A stretch of 64,000 nucleotides of DNA from Termitomyces sp. T153 (Eukaryota; Basidiomycota; Agaricomycetes; Agaricales; Lyophyllaceae). The notes under the pieces are model-generated. The model was not told where the DNA came from and ran no database searches. It saw only the letters and a program-made list of their open reading frames with translations. How positions within the stretch are numbered: position 1 is the first letter of the stretch; each line of letters begins with the position of its first letter. Below are positions 1 through 11,807 of the stretch, piece after piece. The position numbers and the translations under genes are program-made. Location of the stretch: the NCBI GenBank assembly GCA_018296165.2, contig JACKQL020000177.1, positions 1 to 64,000 on the forward strand, given 5' to 3'.

Positions 1-1960
1 CTTAATCCAGCTACTTAAGTTTGTTATCAGGTTGTTACTACTAACATTGTCTATCGTCTATGTGGAGCTGCCAAACCCAATGCTAAATTCATGGTAGATG
101 GCAAATGTTCTAAAAGATATTCAAAGGAATTTTGTCGAGGTCTGTGCTTCAGTGGGAACATTCACAAGTATATCTACAAAGGCCATGATAGGACCACTTT
201 GGAAATTTCCAGAGAACAGGCAGACCAAAGAGATGAAATTGAAGAACACTTAGATGCCAGATACATTTCTGCAGCAGTATCTTCCTGGCACATCTTTGAA
301 TTCAACATGCATGGAGAATATCCTCCTGTGTATTGATTACCTGTACATTTGAAGGTGTAGCATGAAGTTTACTTCAGGATAATGAACATTTGGAGATAGT
401 AGCTGCCAGGCCTAATGCAGACAAGACTCCACTCACTGGTTTGAAGCCAATGCTAGATTCCCTAACAACAACATCACCTATCAGCACTTTCCAGCCAAGT
501 TTGTCTATGAAGCTTCTAAGAGGACTTGGAAGAAAAGGCAAAGAGGAACAGCTATTGGAAGGATGTACTTTGCTTCATCCAAACAAGGAGAAGTTTTCTA
601 CTTTAGGATGCTCCTGAAAGTTGTGATGGATGCAAAATCATGGGCTGATCTCAGAACAGTCAAGGGCCACACCTATCCAACTTACAATGAGGCATGCAAA
701 GCCTTTGGTCTTTTGGAAGATGATGCATAATGGAGGCAATGTCTTGCTGAAGTTGCTCCAATCCAACCAGGATCAGCTCTCAGACAGCTCTTTTGCATTA
801 TCCTATTACACTGTGCTCCTACCACTTCAGAGGCTCTATGAAATGAATTCAAGCACTCTATTCATGATAAATTTCAACACAGATTGGAGAATATTTGGCA
901 GTACAGAGATAGAGTCTTTACTGATGAAGATGTCTATGACTATGGCCTTCATCTAATCAATGACAACTTGAAGAATGTTGGCAAGTCTCTTCAAGGCTTT
1001 CCCAACATGTCAGAACCTCCACAAGTTTGGAATGTAAATCCAGGTAAGTCAGTCATTATATAGAGAATTAATTCTAAGACTGGTCAAACAATATTAGGGA
1101 ATAGACTTCTGCAAGAAGAAATCCATTATGATGTTGAGGAATTGAACAGAAGAGTGGCTGAAAACAAGGTCAAGTTCAATGCAAAATAATTAGAGATGTT
1201 CAATGCAGTTATGGATTCTGTGGAAAAAAATCTGGGCAAGATGACATTTTCATCCATAGTGCAGGTGGATGTGGAAAAACCTTTATCTGCAACACTTTGG
1301 CTTCTGCCATTTGGTCCAGTGGAGATGTGGCATTATGTGTAACATTATCTGAAATTGCTGCTTTATTGCTGGAGGGTGGTAGAACTGCACATCCAAGGTT
1401 CAAAATCCCCATTCCTGCTCTAGATACATCCATTGCTAATATTAAGAGAGGAACACATCTAGCTTAACTTTTACTCCAGACCAAAGGTGTCATCTGGGAT
1501 GAAGTCCCAATGCAACACAAAAATGTCATTGACTCTGTGGATCATGGGTTCAGAGACATCATAGACAAGGATGCACCCTTTGGTAAAGTGACTGTGGTGT
1601 TTGGAGGAGATCTTTGGTAAAGTCTTCCAGTTATTTGTCAAGAACTCAGGCAGCAGATGATTGCTGCTTCACTCAAAATAGGAAGACTTTGGGATCAGAT
1701 TCAAGTTCACTACTTGGTTCACAACATGAGATCAGATTAGACTCCTGATAATGTTGCTCATGCAGCTTGGTTATCAGATGTTGGTGCTGGAAAAGATTTT
1801 GGGCCTGGAGAAACAGTACAACTTCCTGCAACTATAATCTGTGATGACAATTCTGTCACTGGATTGATGTCATGCTGCTCAGGAATCTGGATACAACTTA
1901 AAAGTCATTTTAGACTTAGAAAACACATCAAGAAAGATTGCTAATATTGTCTATCAAGAA
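1..1960 (+). pseudogene. Helitron Rep/helicase, 3' part, decayed
   Basis: This is the C-terminal half of a rolling-circle Helitron transposase, cut by the window start. Readable blocks follow in order: VDGKCSKRY (about 91-120), IYKGHDRTTLEI (about 172-210), LDARYISAA (about 250-276), then the link to the Pif1-like helicase. The Walker A block reads HSAGGCGKTF (about 1,255-1,285), followed by VTLSEIAALLL, VIWDE (Walker B-like, about 1,490) and FRDIIDKDAPFGKVTVVFGGD (about 1,550-1,612). In-frame stops, frameshifts and a deletion after CSKRYSKEF show that it is dead. A GT..AG intron (1,044-1,097) separates the two halves. The region has almost no CpG. The family is well supported; the exact ends of the element are not visible. 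Confidence 0.8.
1044..1097 (+). other. Spliceosomal intron inside the Helitron gene
   Basis: The run begins GTAAGTC after ...AATCCAG and ends ATATTAG before GGAATAGA. Removing 54 nt joins NPG to NRLLQEE in one frame, as expected for this transposase family. It is inferred from reading frame and splice consensus only. Confidence 0.55.
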
Positions 1961-2224
1961 ATCCTCAATGCTTTACAAATGTAAGCATGACTTTTGATAG
2001 ATTGAGACGATAAGTTGCTAACCTCTGTAAATTTCAGCATGTAATGTATATGGTTTGACATTGAAGTATAGATATCCTCAATACTTTACAAATGTAAGTG
2101 TGACATTTCAGATATTTATTTTGTTGATACTATTTTTCAGGATTTCCAGCATTTCCAATATATATCAGCGGACATGTAGTATTTTCTTGATGATGTAATA
2201 TAGATACATGGTTTGTTTATATAT

Positions 2225-3060
2225 AACATTTCAGCATTAAGTTGTAAGACCTCAGCAACACAGAGTTAACAAAATACAAGGACCTAACCGAATGAAGTGA
2301 CACTGGGTCTGTGTAAGGGCAACTTCTGGATGGTGTGGCTCAATCACACAACTGGAAAAGGGAGATCTGTACAGTGTCTACAAGTACAACTACACACCTG
2401 GCAAAGGGAGACCCAAAGGGAACAAGTCTAAGCTCCCTAGGCCAAATGCTGCACTCTAAGGTTTTGGAAGTGTGGGACACAACTGTACAGTATGACAGGA
2501 AAGTCACATGACCTGTCAACAAGTTGATCAGTCACATGACCTGAGGCTTGCCTGACCTGTGCATGTGACTTGTCCACAAGTTGACCAGTCATGTGCTGAC
2601 CCAACAACAGAAATCTATTGTAAATGGTTTCAATCTTTGGGCCTGCAGCATATGACCCCATATAAATACAATCAACAGATAACCCTTGGTTGGAAGTACC
2701 TGTGACCTGAAGATGGAAGGTCTACAATGAGCAGCAGGTTTGGAATAAAGGAAACAATTCAGGAGTCTGATAAGAGGCAATGTGGAAGGGGAAACTCTTA
2801 TATGAAATTATAGACAGAGAACCAGTGTGGTCTGAGAGCTGGAACTGGGATCAGCAGATAGGAAAAGCAATGTAGAATAAAGGAAAACTATAAGGAGAGA
2901 GAATGGGACATCCCCTGACAGTCTGGATCTCAGCATTGACTTAATGAAATTCAAGGACCTAACTAAATGAAGTGAGGTTGGGTCTGGATCTCAGCATTGA
3001 GTTAGAATATCAAGAACCTAACTGAATGAAGTGAGGTTAGGTCTGGAACTTAGCAAGAGC
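2225..3060. repeat. Degenerate ~60-bp repeat tract (subterminal-type) hosting a solo LTR
   Basis: Units carry a core like GACCTAACTGAATGAAGTGA followed by GGTTGGGTCTGG and (C)AGCATTGAGTTA. One unit lies before the solo LTR (about 2,226-2,311) and two after it (about 2,921-3,050). Related units occur at 10,247-10,345 and 14,040-14,145, all in the same orientation. The core can pair with itself (GACCTAAC / GTTAGGTC). Such tracts are common near the ends of CACTA/Plavaka DNA transposons; that assignment is inference. Confidence 0.55.
2312..2920 (-). mobile_element. Solo LTR with GTCTG target-site duplication
   Basis: On the plus strand the unit runs from TGTAAGGGC to CCCCTGACA, and the same five bases, GTCTG, flank it at 2,307-2,311 and 2,921-2,925. 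It is the reverse complement of the LTR at 15,908-16,221 (TGTCAGGGG...CTTACA), with extra internal sequence. No internal retrotransposon sequence is attached, so this is a solo LTR left by LTR-LTR recombination. Confidence 0.8.
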
Positions 3061-3870
3061 TACAGGCCCATGCTAAGAAACTGGGTTCTCTTGATTCTTA
3101 TGTAATGCTTATGTAAAACTACATAAGTCAGCTGGCTTCAAATTAGTCAATTCCTTTGTGTCAAAAGATCAATTGATTGTGGAAACATCAAAAACATTGC
3201 ACCAAATCTCCTTCTTTCTTTCCAACCTTAATGCTTCCAACATTCTTTCTGCTTTGATACTGTGAGAAAATGCTTTGATTGGCCTGATAGACTTTACCTA
3301 TTTTAGAGGCTTCACTGACCTGGCCATGTATTACTCTACTAGTAAGTGTCATCTTGAATCACTGATCAAACTGATAACTAGATCTCCACTATTACATTTG
3401 TTATCAGGCTATTTCTCAGCATTGAGTAGCTTTCTGTTCTTTAAGGTGGGCTTTCTTTTCTTTGCCTAATTGACTGATGGTTGATTTTATGGTTTTTTCC
3501 TGTATAGAAGCTGATTTCCCTATGTATACTCCTTTTCTGAGAGTAATTTCCATTCACTGATCATGACTGAAATCAGACTTCACTGCATTTTTTACCATGC
3601 ATTTTTTTCTAAGCATACAGTAGCTGTGCAGGTATTCTTTTTCTAGATTTGTCTAAGACCTCATTTTTATAATCTATGAGTAGTATCTGTTTTTTCTTCA
3701 AGCAGTTATTGGCTCTACTTTCAAGGTAAATTCCCTTTTCTGGGGTGAAAGTTGATCTTCATGCTTCAGTAAAATGTGTGATTTTAACCTCACACCATAT
3801 TTAAACCATTTCATATGTGTCTCTTACTCAGGCAAGGATGTTCTCTGCTTATTCAAGTCTGTATTTGACT
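3061..3870. other. No gene seen; old AT-rich transposon debris
   Basis: CpG-poor sequence with no convincing ORF. It is continuous with 9,998 onward once the gypsy insertion is removed, so it belongs to the element or debris that the gypsy copy jumped into. Confidence 0.5.
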
Positions 3871-3875
3871 GATAA

Positions 3876-4225
3876 TGTCAGGGGACTTCCATTTCCAACC
3901 TCCATGACTGGTTCCAGCACCTCCATGGCTTGTTTGACATCTCTGGGGCTCTTTTCAGAACTCCAGAGTTCTCCATATTACCTCAGCAACTATTGCCCTA
4001 GGGTTAGGAGTAGCTCTGGTCACCTGTACAGTAGTTCCCATGCCTCTGCCACCTGCTGATGCGCTGCACCAAGCAGTGGGGATCCTTAGACTTGTTCTCT
4101 TTGGATTCCCCTCTGCTAGGTGATTAGTTACTGATTTGTATTGTTGTCTACTCTGCTAATATACTTTGGATTCCCCTCTGCTAGCCATGTGACTCTGATC
4201 CATCACTCTGGAGGTTGCCCTTACA
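3876..4225 (+). repeat. 5' LTR of gypsy-1
   Basis: 350 bp, starting TGTCAGGGGACTTCC and ending GCCCTTACA. It is nearly identical to the 3' copy except for one 20-bp indel (the 3' LTR has an extra AGATCTCTGGAGAACTCTGG-like stretch) and scattered transitions. The leader that follows begins GCAGAACAAGTCTC, as it does after the LTR at 15,908-16,221. Confidence 0.92.
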
Positions 4226-4319
4226 GCAGAACAAGTCTCCTAAAACTGGCCCAGAAGCCCCACATAGCTGCAAGGAACCTCCGAGCTGCTATCTGTCACT
4301 TCTCCACCAGGATTAAGCA

Positions 4320-5555
4320 TTGTGGAGTTCTATGTCTCAGCTTGCCAACCTAGACACACCTTTGGAGGCCCCAGCCCTGCAGGACAAAGCCTGGACTCAT
4401 CTGCTCCACCTAGAAACCCAGGTGCAATTAACACAATCATTTCTCACCCACCATATGACTGAACTCTCTACCCTCCATCAGACAATGGATCTTATCTCCC
4501 AGTCCCTCCAGGCATTGATAGAATGCCTAAGCCCTAGCTCTGCCCCTCCTGTGGCTGAGGAACCAGCTCTGCCTGCCATGGCACCTGCTCCAGGGGCTCC
4601 AGTGATCCTGTGGCCACAGATCCCTCACCCAGTGCTGCCAGATGCATACAATGGTGCTCACTCTGGCAGGGAGCAATTCCTACAGTCCTGCCTCACCTAC
4701 ATCCACCTCAGTAGGGATGCTTTTGACTCCAATGCATTGAAAATAGCCTGGGTGCTGTCATACATGAAGACTGGATGTGCCTCTACCTACATGCTGTGAG
4801 TTTTCTGCTGTCCCAGAGGTGTGGGGAGCTTCCTGGACTGGGCCACCTTTGAGAAGGACTTTTGCACAGAGTTTTTTCCATTGGACTCTGCCAAGATGGT
4901 GGCACTGATGCTGTGTGACAGGAAGCAGTATGGACAAGGGAAGCATACATTGGATGAGTACATCGACTCATTCCAAGCCCTGGTCAAACAGGCTGCCTAC
5001 CCCAACAGCCTCCAGTTGTGCCTCATTTTCCAGGATGGCTTGCACTCTGCCTTGGTGAAACACATTGACAATCTGGCAGAGGGTCATGCCAATGATGAAA
5101 AGATTGTGTTGTGGTATGAGATGGCTCAGGACCAATGGCAGCTCATGGAGATATAGAGGGAGCTCCACCACCCCCCTTCCACAATGTGCACCATTCTGGT
5201 CAGCAACTTCTGCTACTCTATGCCTACTCACCCAGTGCTAGCCCTTGCTCCAGCTGCCCCCACTGCTTGTCCCCTACCCCTGAAGATTGCCATGGATGTG
5301 GACATGGCTCAACAACTCCGTATGGCCCCACTGTTATGCCAGAGATGCAAGAAGCCCAGGCACTTTGCACAGCACTGTCCCCTAGGCCTGGAGGTCTGCT
5401 ACCCTTCCACAATAGAGCAGGAGGAACTTCTCTTGCAGCTCCTGGCTGCAAAAGACACTGCCAGAGTTCCGTCGCTAAACAAGCCCTCATTGGAGTTGAC
5501 CCCAGAGGAAGCCAATGTGAGCACCTCACCTCTGGAGCTAGAGAGGGATTTTTAG
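4320..5555 (+). pseudogene. gypsy-1 gag
   Basis: This is capsid/nucleocapsid protein debris. The first segment (4,320-4,799) carries a coiled-coil-like N-terminus and the capsid start (FLQSCLTYIHL). The second (4,821-5,156) continues with FEKDFCTEFFPLDSAK and LDEYIDSFQALVKQA. The third (5,184-5,555) carries a zinc knuckle, CQRCKKPRHFAQHC, matching CX2CX4HX4C. In-frame stops near 4,797 and 5,154 break it. Homologous gag pieces appear at 17,491-19,870 and 41,235-41,700, so this is a multicopy family. Confidence 0.8.
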
Positions 5556-5773
5556 TCAAGCAATGGATGAGGTGTATGCCTCCATTGCTAGGTGCTAACA
5601 GGTTCTCTTGTCTGTTGATAGAAAATGAAACTGCCTTTTCCAATGCCCTTTATTCTGAGACAGAAGAACCTCAAAGCCCCCTTCCAGATGTACAAACACT
5701 AACTCCGGAGCCTCTGCCAAGCTCTCCCACACCTCTGAAGGTCTGACAGTGCAGCCCCACTTGGGCACGCTGA

Positions 5774-8700
5774 ATGCCCCAACAGTACATGATGGCCTCT
5801 AGCTTGTCTGCCCATTCCTTGCACCTCAATGTAGAGTTCAAGACAACAGATACCCAGCAAAACTGCAGAGTTGCAGCTCTCCTGGACAGTAGAGCAATAG
5901 GACTTTTCCTAGACTTGGAGTTTGTCAAATGCCATTGCCTGACCATGCAGCCCCTTCCCAAGCCCATTCCTGTCTACAACATTGACAGAATGCCCAACAA
6001 AGCCGGTGCAATTAGCTCTGTGGTTGACCTGGTTCTCCACTATCAGAACCACATGGAGCATGCTGTATTCACTGTTACCAGCTTGGGAAGGCAAGACATG
6101 ATCCTCAGGTTCATGTGGCTCTGAGAGCATAACCCTGAGGTCAATTGGACCAAAGGAGAGGTGACCATGAGTAGATGCCCCAGGAAGTGCTCCACCTGTG
6201 CTGTGGAGGCCAGAGAGGAGCATTGGACTCAAGTCCGAGAGCATGCAGCCATTTGAGCATGTCACGCTGGCCCTCTCCCCTTTGCTGATCTAGACCTCCT
6301 GGACCCCCTGCCTCTGGCATTTCCTTATAGGGAGGCCTTCTACAAGGACAATCAGAGCAATGGCAGAGCCCTGGAGGAGGAGCATGGAGGGGAGTTTGGT
6401 GGTATATGCAAACCTGAGCTCCTAGATGAAGCAATAGAGGTGGGGGATTGAATTTATATTACCACTGTCCATCCATTGCCCTCTGTTGTGGAGATCAGGG
6501 CTAGCCAGACTACATCCCAGCAGCTGGCCCAGGCCTTTGCCACCAACGCTGTGCCTCAAGAGTTCTGGGATGTAGTACCCCCCTACTTGCATGCATTTGA
6601 GGACATGTTCTCCAAGGCCTCCTTTGACTTGCTTCCAGAGTGCAAGAGGTGGGACCATGCCATTGAACTGCTGCCCAACTCAGCACCCTCCAGCTGTAAG
6701 GTCTACCCCCTTGTGCCCAGAGAGCAGGATGAGCTCAATGCCTTCCTCCAGGAGAACTTGGACTCCGGTTATATCTATCCATCCAAATCCCTGATGGCTT
6801 CTCTGGTCTTCTTCATCAAAAAGAAGGATGGCTCCCTCCAACTGGTACAGGACTATTGGGTACTCAATGCCATGACAGTGAAGAATTGCTACCCTCTCCC
6901 CCTCATCTCCGAGCTCATCAACAACCTCTAGGGTGCACAATACTTCACTAAACTGGATGTCTGGTGGGGTTACAACAATGTGCACATTCAGGAGGGAGAT
7001 GAGTGGAAGGTGGCCTTCCAGACCAACTGGGGATTGTTTGAGCCACTTGTTATGTTCTTTGGTCTCACCAACAGCCCAGCCACCTTCCAGACCATGATGA
7101 ACAACATCTTCCAGGACCTCATTGCAGAGGGTGTAGTGTGCGTGTACCTTGACAACATCCTCATCTACACCAAAATGCTGGAGGAACACCATTGGATCAC
7201 TTGTCTCATTCTGGAACACCTCTGCTGGCACCAGCTCTACCTCAAGCCAGAGAAGTGTGAGTTCAAACAAACCTGGATCAAGTACCTTGGCCTGATCATC
7301 TCCCATGGAACTGCAGAGATGGACCCAGTGAAGGTAGCAGGTGTGGCAGAGTGGCTAGAGCCCCAGAACAAGAAGGAGGTACAGGCATTCCTCAGTTTCA
7401 CAAACTTCTACCAGAGATTCATCCAGGACTTCTTGCATCACACCTGCCCACTGTTTGACCTCACAGAAAAAGATGTTATGTGGAGCTGGGGGCCTCTGGA
7501 GCAGATGGCCTTTGACACTCTCAAGCATGCTGTGACCTCCAGACCTGTTCTCCTCTTCCTAGATGACAACTCTCCCTTCTGCATAGAGGCCAACAGCTCT
7601 GACTTTGCCACTGGGGCAGTGCTCTCACAGCAATCTCTGGAGGATGGGAAGTGGCACTCAGTGGCCTTTTACTCCAAAAGCCTGAATGCAGTGGAGCAGA
7701 ACTATGAGATCCATAACAAGGAGATGTTGGCCATCATCTGGTCATTTGAGGAGTGGCAGCACTTCTTGGAAGGCATGTGGCACAAGTTTGAGGTCTGGAT
7801 GGATCACAAGAACCTTGAATACTTCTGGACAGCCAAGAAGCTCAATTGCTGGCAGGCCCAATGGTCCCTCTACCTTGCCAACTTTGACTTCTCCTTGCAC
7901 CACAAGCCTGGCCAGAGCATGGGGAAACCAGATGCCCTGTCTTAGAGGGCAGACCACAGAATGGAGGAAGGGGATAACAGTAACATTATGCTCCTCCACC
8001 CCAAATTGTTTGCAATCTGAGCCATGGAGGGCCTAGTTGTTGATGGAGCAGAGGCAGACATTCTCTAGGACATCCAACAGAGTAATAGGGATAGTTGACA
8101 GGAGGAGCTTGTGGCACAGGCTGCTCAGATGCTGAAGTTGGGGCATGCTACTGGTGTTAAGGTGGTCTGCACTGATGAATGGGCCCTCTGAGATAGAATC
8201 CTGACCTTCTGAGACTGTATCTACATCCCCAACATCCCGGAGCTCTATTGGAGGATTGTGGAGCAACACCATGACTCCCACATTGCAGGGCACCCTGGGT
8301 AGTGGAAGACACTGGAGTTAGTATCACAGAACTACTGGTGGCCCCAGATGTCCCAGTACATTGGGTCCTACACTAGTACCTGCAATCTCTGCCTCTGGAC
8401 CAAGCCCCAACACTGACTCCCCTATGGACAGTTACACCTGCTACCAGTGCCTGTGAAATGATGGAGCATAGCATCTGTGGACTTCATTGTAGAGCTCCCT
8501 AATGCCCATGGTTATGATGCAATCATGGTGGTGGTGGACCTGTATGGCAAGAGAGTGCACTTCATTCCAACCCACACCACCTGCTCTGCCATGGGTGCCA
8601 CAAACCTGTACCAGAGGAACATCTGGAAGCTCCATGGCCTCTCTAATGCCTATGTCTCAGATTGGGGACCACAATTTATGGTGGAGTTCACCTGCAAGCT

Positions 8701-9596
8701 CTACCAACTGCTTGGAGTAAAGCTCCACACCACCACTGCCTACCATCCACAGTCCAATGGCCAGATGGAGCATGTAAACCAGGAGTTGGAACAGTATCTC
8801 CACCTCTTCTGCAACAAGCACCAAGATGACTGGGACAAACTCCTCCCCGATGCTAAATTCCAGTACAACAACCATGTTCATGCATCCACCCAATTTTCCC
8901 CATTCTTCCTCAACACTGGACAGCACCCATGCATGGGTTTTGAACTCTGGGCCCAACTCTTGGAGAATGAGGCAGTAAACAAATTTGTGGACCAGATGAA
9001 GAGGTCACAAGAAGAGGCCCAGGCTGCACTGGCAAAGGCAAAAGATGACATGGCACAATACTATGACTGCAGGAGGACCCCAGAGTGCAGATATCAGCCT
9101 GGGGATCAAGTCTACCTGGATGCCTCTGACATTATGACCACCCATCCCTCAAAGAAGCTGTCACACTACCAGTTAGGGCCATTCACAGTGGAACGACAGG
9201 TAGGACCCTTGGCCTATTGACTCCAACTCCCTGCAGGGATGTGCCAGCTTCATCTGGTGTTCAATGTGGTCAAACTTACCCTAGCCCCTAAAGATCCTAT
9301 CCCAGGGCAATGTGCCACCTCTGCTGCCCCCAGTGGTGGTCAATGACAACAAAGAGTACAAAGTGGAAGAAATCCTGGACAGCCATTTATTCTAGAGATG
9401 ACTACAGTACAAGGTGAAGTGGAAAGGCTATGGAATTGAGGATATCTCCTGGGAGCCATGGGAGAATGTACATGCCCCTGGACTTGTTAAGGAGTTCCAC
9501 CAGAGACATCCAGATGCATTGCACACCATACAAGGAATCTACCCTATCTTGCCAGCAGACCAAGCAATCAGGGACTTCTTCTACCCTGCATGTTGA
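5774..9596 (+). pseudogene. gypsy-1 pol (protease-RT-RNase H-integrase-chromodomain)
   Basis: The protease motif is LLDSRAIGLFLD, so the expected DSGA has become DSRA. The reverse transcriptase runs from about 6,560 to 7,330. Its active site reads VYLDNILIY where YLDD is expected, so one catalytic Asp is Asn. RNase H (about 7,540-7,945) shows FCIEANSSDFATGA. The integrase has an HHDSHIAGHPG zinc-binding start (about 8,262), then VDFIVELP (about 8,478), SDWGPQF (about 8,657) and the Glu of NGQMEHVNQ (about 8,757). The chromodomain lies near 9,357-9,560 (YKVKWKGYG...ISWEPWENV). Stops at 6,122, 6,931, 7,945, 9,218 and others break the frame. Confidence 0.88.
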
Positions 9597-9608
9597 GACG
9601 CCACATGC

Positions 9609-9622
9609 TAGAGGGGGGGTGA
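9609..9622 (+). other. gypsy-1 polypurine tract
   Basis: The run TAGAGGGGGGGTGA lies directly before the 3' LTR start TGTCAGGGG. This is the expected position of the plus-strand primer. Confidence 0.7.
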
Positions 9623-9992
9623 TGTCAGGGGACTTCCATTTCCAACCTCCGTGACTGGTTCCAGCACCTCTGCAGCTTGTTTGACATCTCTGGGGCTCTT
9701 TCCAGAACTCCAGAGATCTCTGGAGAACTCTGGAGTTCTCTGTATTACCTCAGCAACCATTGCCCTAGGGTTAGGAGTAGCTCTGGTCACCTGTACAGTA
9801 GTTCCCATGCCTCTGCCACCTGCTGATGCGCTGCACCAAGCAGCAGGGATCCTTAGACTTGTTCTCTTTGGATTCCCCTCTGCTAGGTGATTAGTTACTG
9901 ATTTGTATTGTTGTCTACTCTGCTAATATACTTTGGATTCCCCTCTGCTAGCTGTGTGACTCCAATCCATCACTCCAGAGGTTGCCCTTACA
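9623..9992 (+). repeat. 3' LTR of gypsy-1
   Basis: 370 bp, TGTCAGGGG to CCCTTACA, followed by the GATAA duplication. It is 20 bp longer than the 5' copy because of one indel. Confidence 0.92.
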
Positions 9993-10246
9993 GATAATCC
10001 AGTAGTTTTTGCTTTCTGTGCTTTACTACTGTCATCTTCCAGTTTTGGACAGTTTTCAGGATCAACTGTTTTGATTCCAAGGATCAATCTTGATACCTCT
10101 GAGGAAGATTTGCCTATTCCATTGCACAGGAGACAATTTTCAGTTTGACTGGCCTTTGCTATACTATCAACAAGTTCCAGGGCAATTAATCAAGCATGTT
10201 TGATTGGACCTTCATTTACCAGTTTTTGCACATGATCAACTTTATG

Positions 10247-10345
10247 TGGATCTGGGTCCCAGCATTAGGTTAAATATTGAAGACCTAACTGAATGAAGTG
10301 AGGTTGGGTCTGGGTCTCAACATGAATTGAACATTAAAGACCTAA
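10247..10345. repeat. Repeat units related to 2,225-3,060
   Basis: One full unit (CAGCATTAGGTTA..GACCTAACTGAATGAAGTGA..GGTTGGGTCTGG) and a partial second unit (GACCTAACCTCACTT). The sequence that follows (ACTTAGCAAGAACTACAGGCC) also matches that after the 3,050 units, in the same orientation. Confidence 0.55.
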
Positions 10346-11070
10346 CCTCACTTTTTTTGGTCAGGCTGGGACTTAGCAAGAACTACAGGCCTGTGCCAAA
10401 GGCATGGACCATAGCTTGGTTTATAATACAACAGCCAGGATACATGAGCATCCTCTGCAGAAGAAGCATTGAGGTTTCTTCTCTGTCTGCTTCTTGCATT
10501 CTGCATCACTACACAGCATCCAGAAATCACAGTTGTAGTCTTTATATCTGTGAATTGATCTGTAACATTTGCATTGAGAACTTTTTGTGGCTTATTGCAG
10601 TAAAACCTCCCACTCTTTATGACATCATTGAGTTGCAGATTACAAAAATGATAGCACAGAAAACAAGATATCCATAGAGACATCCAGGAGTTTGGCCGAA
10701 GAAAACACCAAACCCATCAACAATGGGTCTCATTATAGAGGTTTAAGCTGTGCACCTCCACTGGGGGCTTGCATGGTCCAGGAAATAGCTGTACAAATGG
10801 ATTTTCTGGTTTGCATTGTTCTTCAATTGGTGAGTTTAGACATGCAAACAGAAATCATGCCCACAGGGATCTTCTTTCCAGCTTGCTTGTTGCCTACGGA
10901 GTTGAATGAATCAACACCCAGTGAAAACAGATAATGACCAGCACTATCACTACCACACCTACTGAAATGAGTTTTACCATCAGAACCCTTGAATTCCCAG
11001 ATGGCAGAACCTTGGAAGATGTCTGTGAGGCACAGCAGTATTCTGCCAGACACCAGATTAGGAGCTGGGG
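10340..11070 (-). pseudogene. Probable Plavaka-type (CACTA) transposase fragment
   Basis: On the minus strand a readable block from about 11,050 to 10,730 contains ILLCLTDIFQGSAIWEFKG, HYLFSLGVDSFN, NKQAGKKIPVGM and then CKPENPFVQLFPGP. This order (FSLxVDxFNPxxNKxxGKK... KPEN...PGPxxP) resembles fungal Plavaka transposases. The reading frame needs frameshifts and stops to continue toward 10,340. The subterminal-like repeats at 10,247-10,345 and 14,040-14,145 fit a CACTA-type element. The match comes from recall of the family, not a search, so confidence is moderate. Confidence 0.45.
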
Positions 11071-11807
11071 GCTAGATGCTGGATACTGATATATTCTGGA
11101 TCCAACTTGCACTTGACATTGGAGATTAGCAGTGAGTCAACACCAGATGGTTTCACCACAGTAAAAGACTGAGTGTCATATTAGGATTGCATTACAAGAC
11201 CAAATCTGTTAGATGAGTTGGCAGGCACAGGAGGATGAGTGACACAAGGTTGAAGCAGAAAGAATATTGCTAAGAATTCAACTGGCTGTGTCCCAAGCCA
11301 AACATGGCTATTCTCCCAGTGCACAAGGACTACACCACTCAAGGTGGATGAGATTCCTGCTGCATTCAATGAACTCTGTTGGAATCAGATTCCACTGCAC
11401 CAGAAGAATTTGAAATATCTTTGCCATCAACAATTGCTGGAAATTGCTCAGAACTGTCCAGTATTGAATGGCAATTGCATTAGCTTCAAATTGAAAGGCA
11501 TATTCGAGCACTCTGATATCTCATTACCAAAAAATATTTCATGTATTCTCATGTTATCCAAGTTGCTCCAAGCAAAAGTTTCAAAACATGAGCTAGGATG
11601 TCAATTAACTAAATTCAGGTAGCTGATTCCATGTTTGACGGAAAATATCATGTTCTGCAGAACGCAGATCTCATTGCAAGCACAGGTATATGTAATCCAA
11701 ATATTTCTGGATCTTCAAGAATCAAGGTTTCCTGGATATGGCAAGCTATTCCAGACACAGAAATGACCCTGAAACTCTATGAATGTAAGTTGCTTTCTTC
11801 TGGCATA

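Larger units (their letters stand above)
3876..9992 (+). mobile_element. Complete Ty3/gypsy chromovirus-type element, inactive
   Basis: LTRs at both ends (3,876-4,225 and 9,623-9,992) are flanked by the same 5-bp duplication GATAA (3,871-3,875 and 9,993-9,997), which proves a single insertion. Inside, in order, are gag with a zinc knuckle, protease, reverse transcriptase, RNase H, an integrase with HHCC and D,D,E blocks, a chromodomain and a polypurine tract. Many in-frame stops and lost catalytic residues show that it is dead. It is CpG-poor throughout. Confidence 0.93.

Noticed and set aside
5135..5746. 203-residue plus-strand open frame
   Set aside because: It overlaps the gag zinc-knuckle frame, has no domain and reflects codon bias of the gag sequence.
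6680..7306. 208-residue minus-strand open frame
   Set aside because: It is the antisense shadow of gypsy-1 reverse transcriptase, whose plus-strand motifs are clear.
11344..11622. 92-residue plus-strand frame
   Set aside because: No motifs; it runs antisense to the probable Plavaka remnant region.
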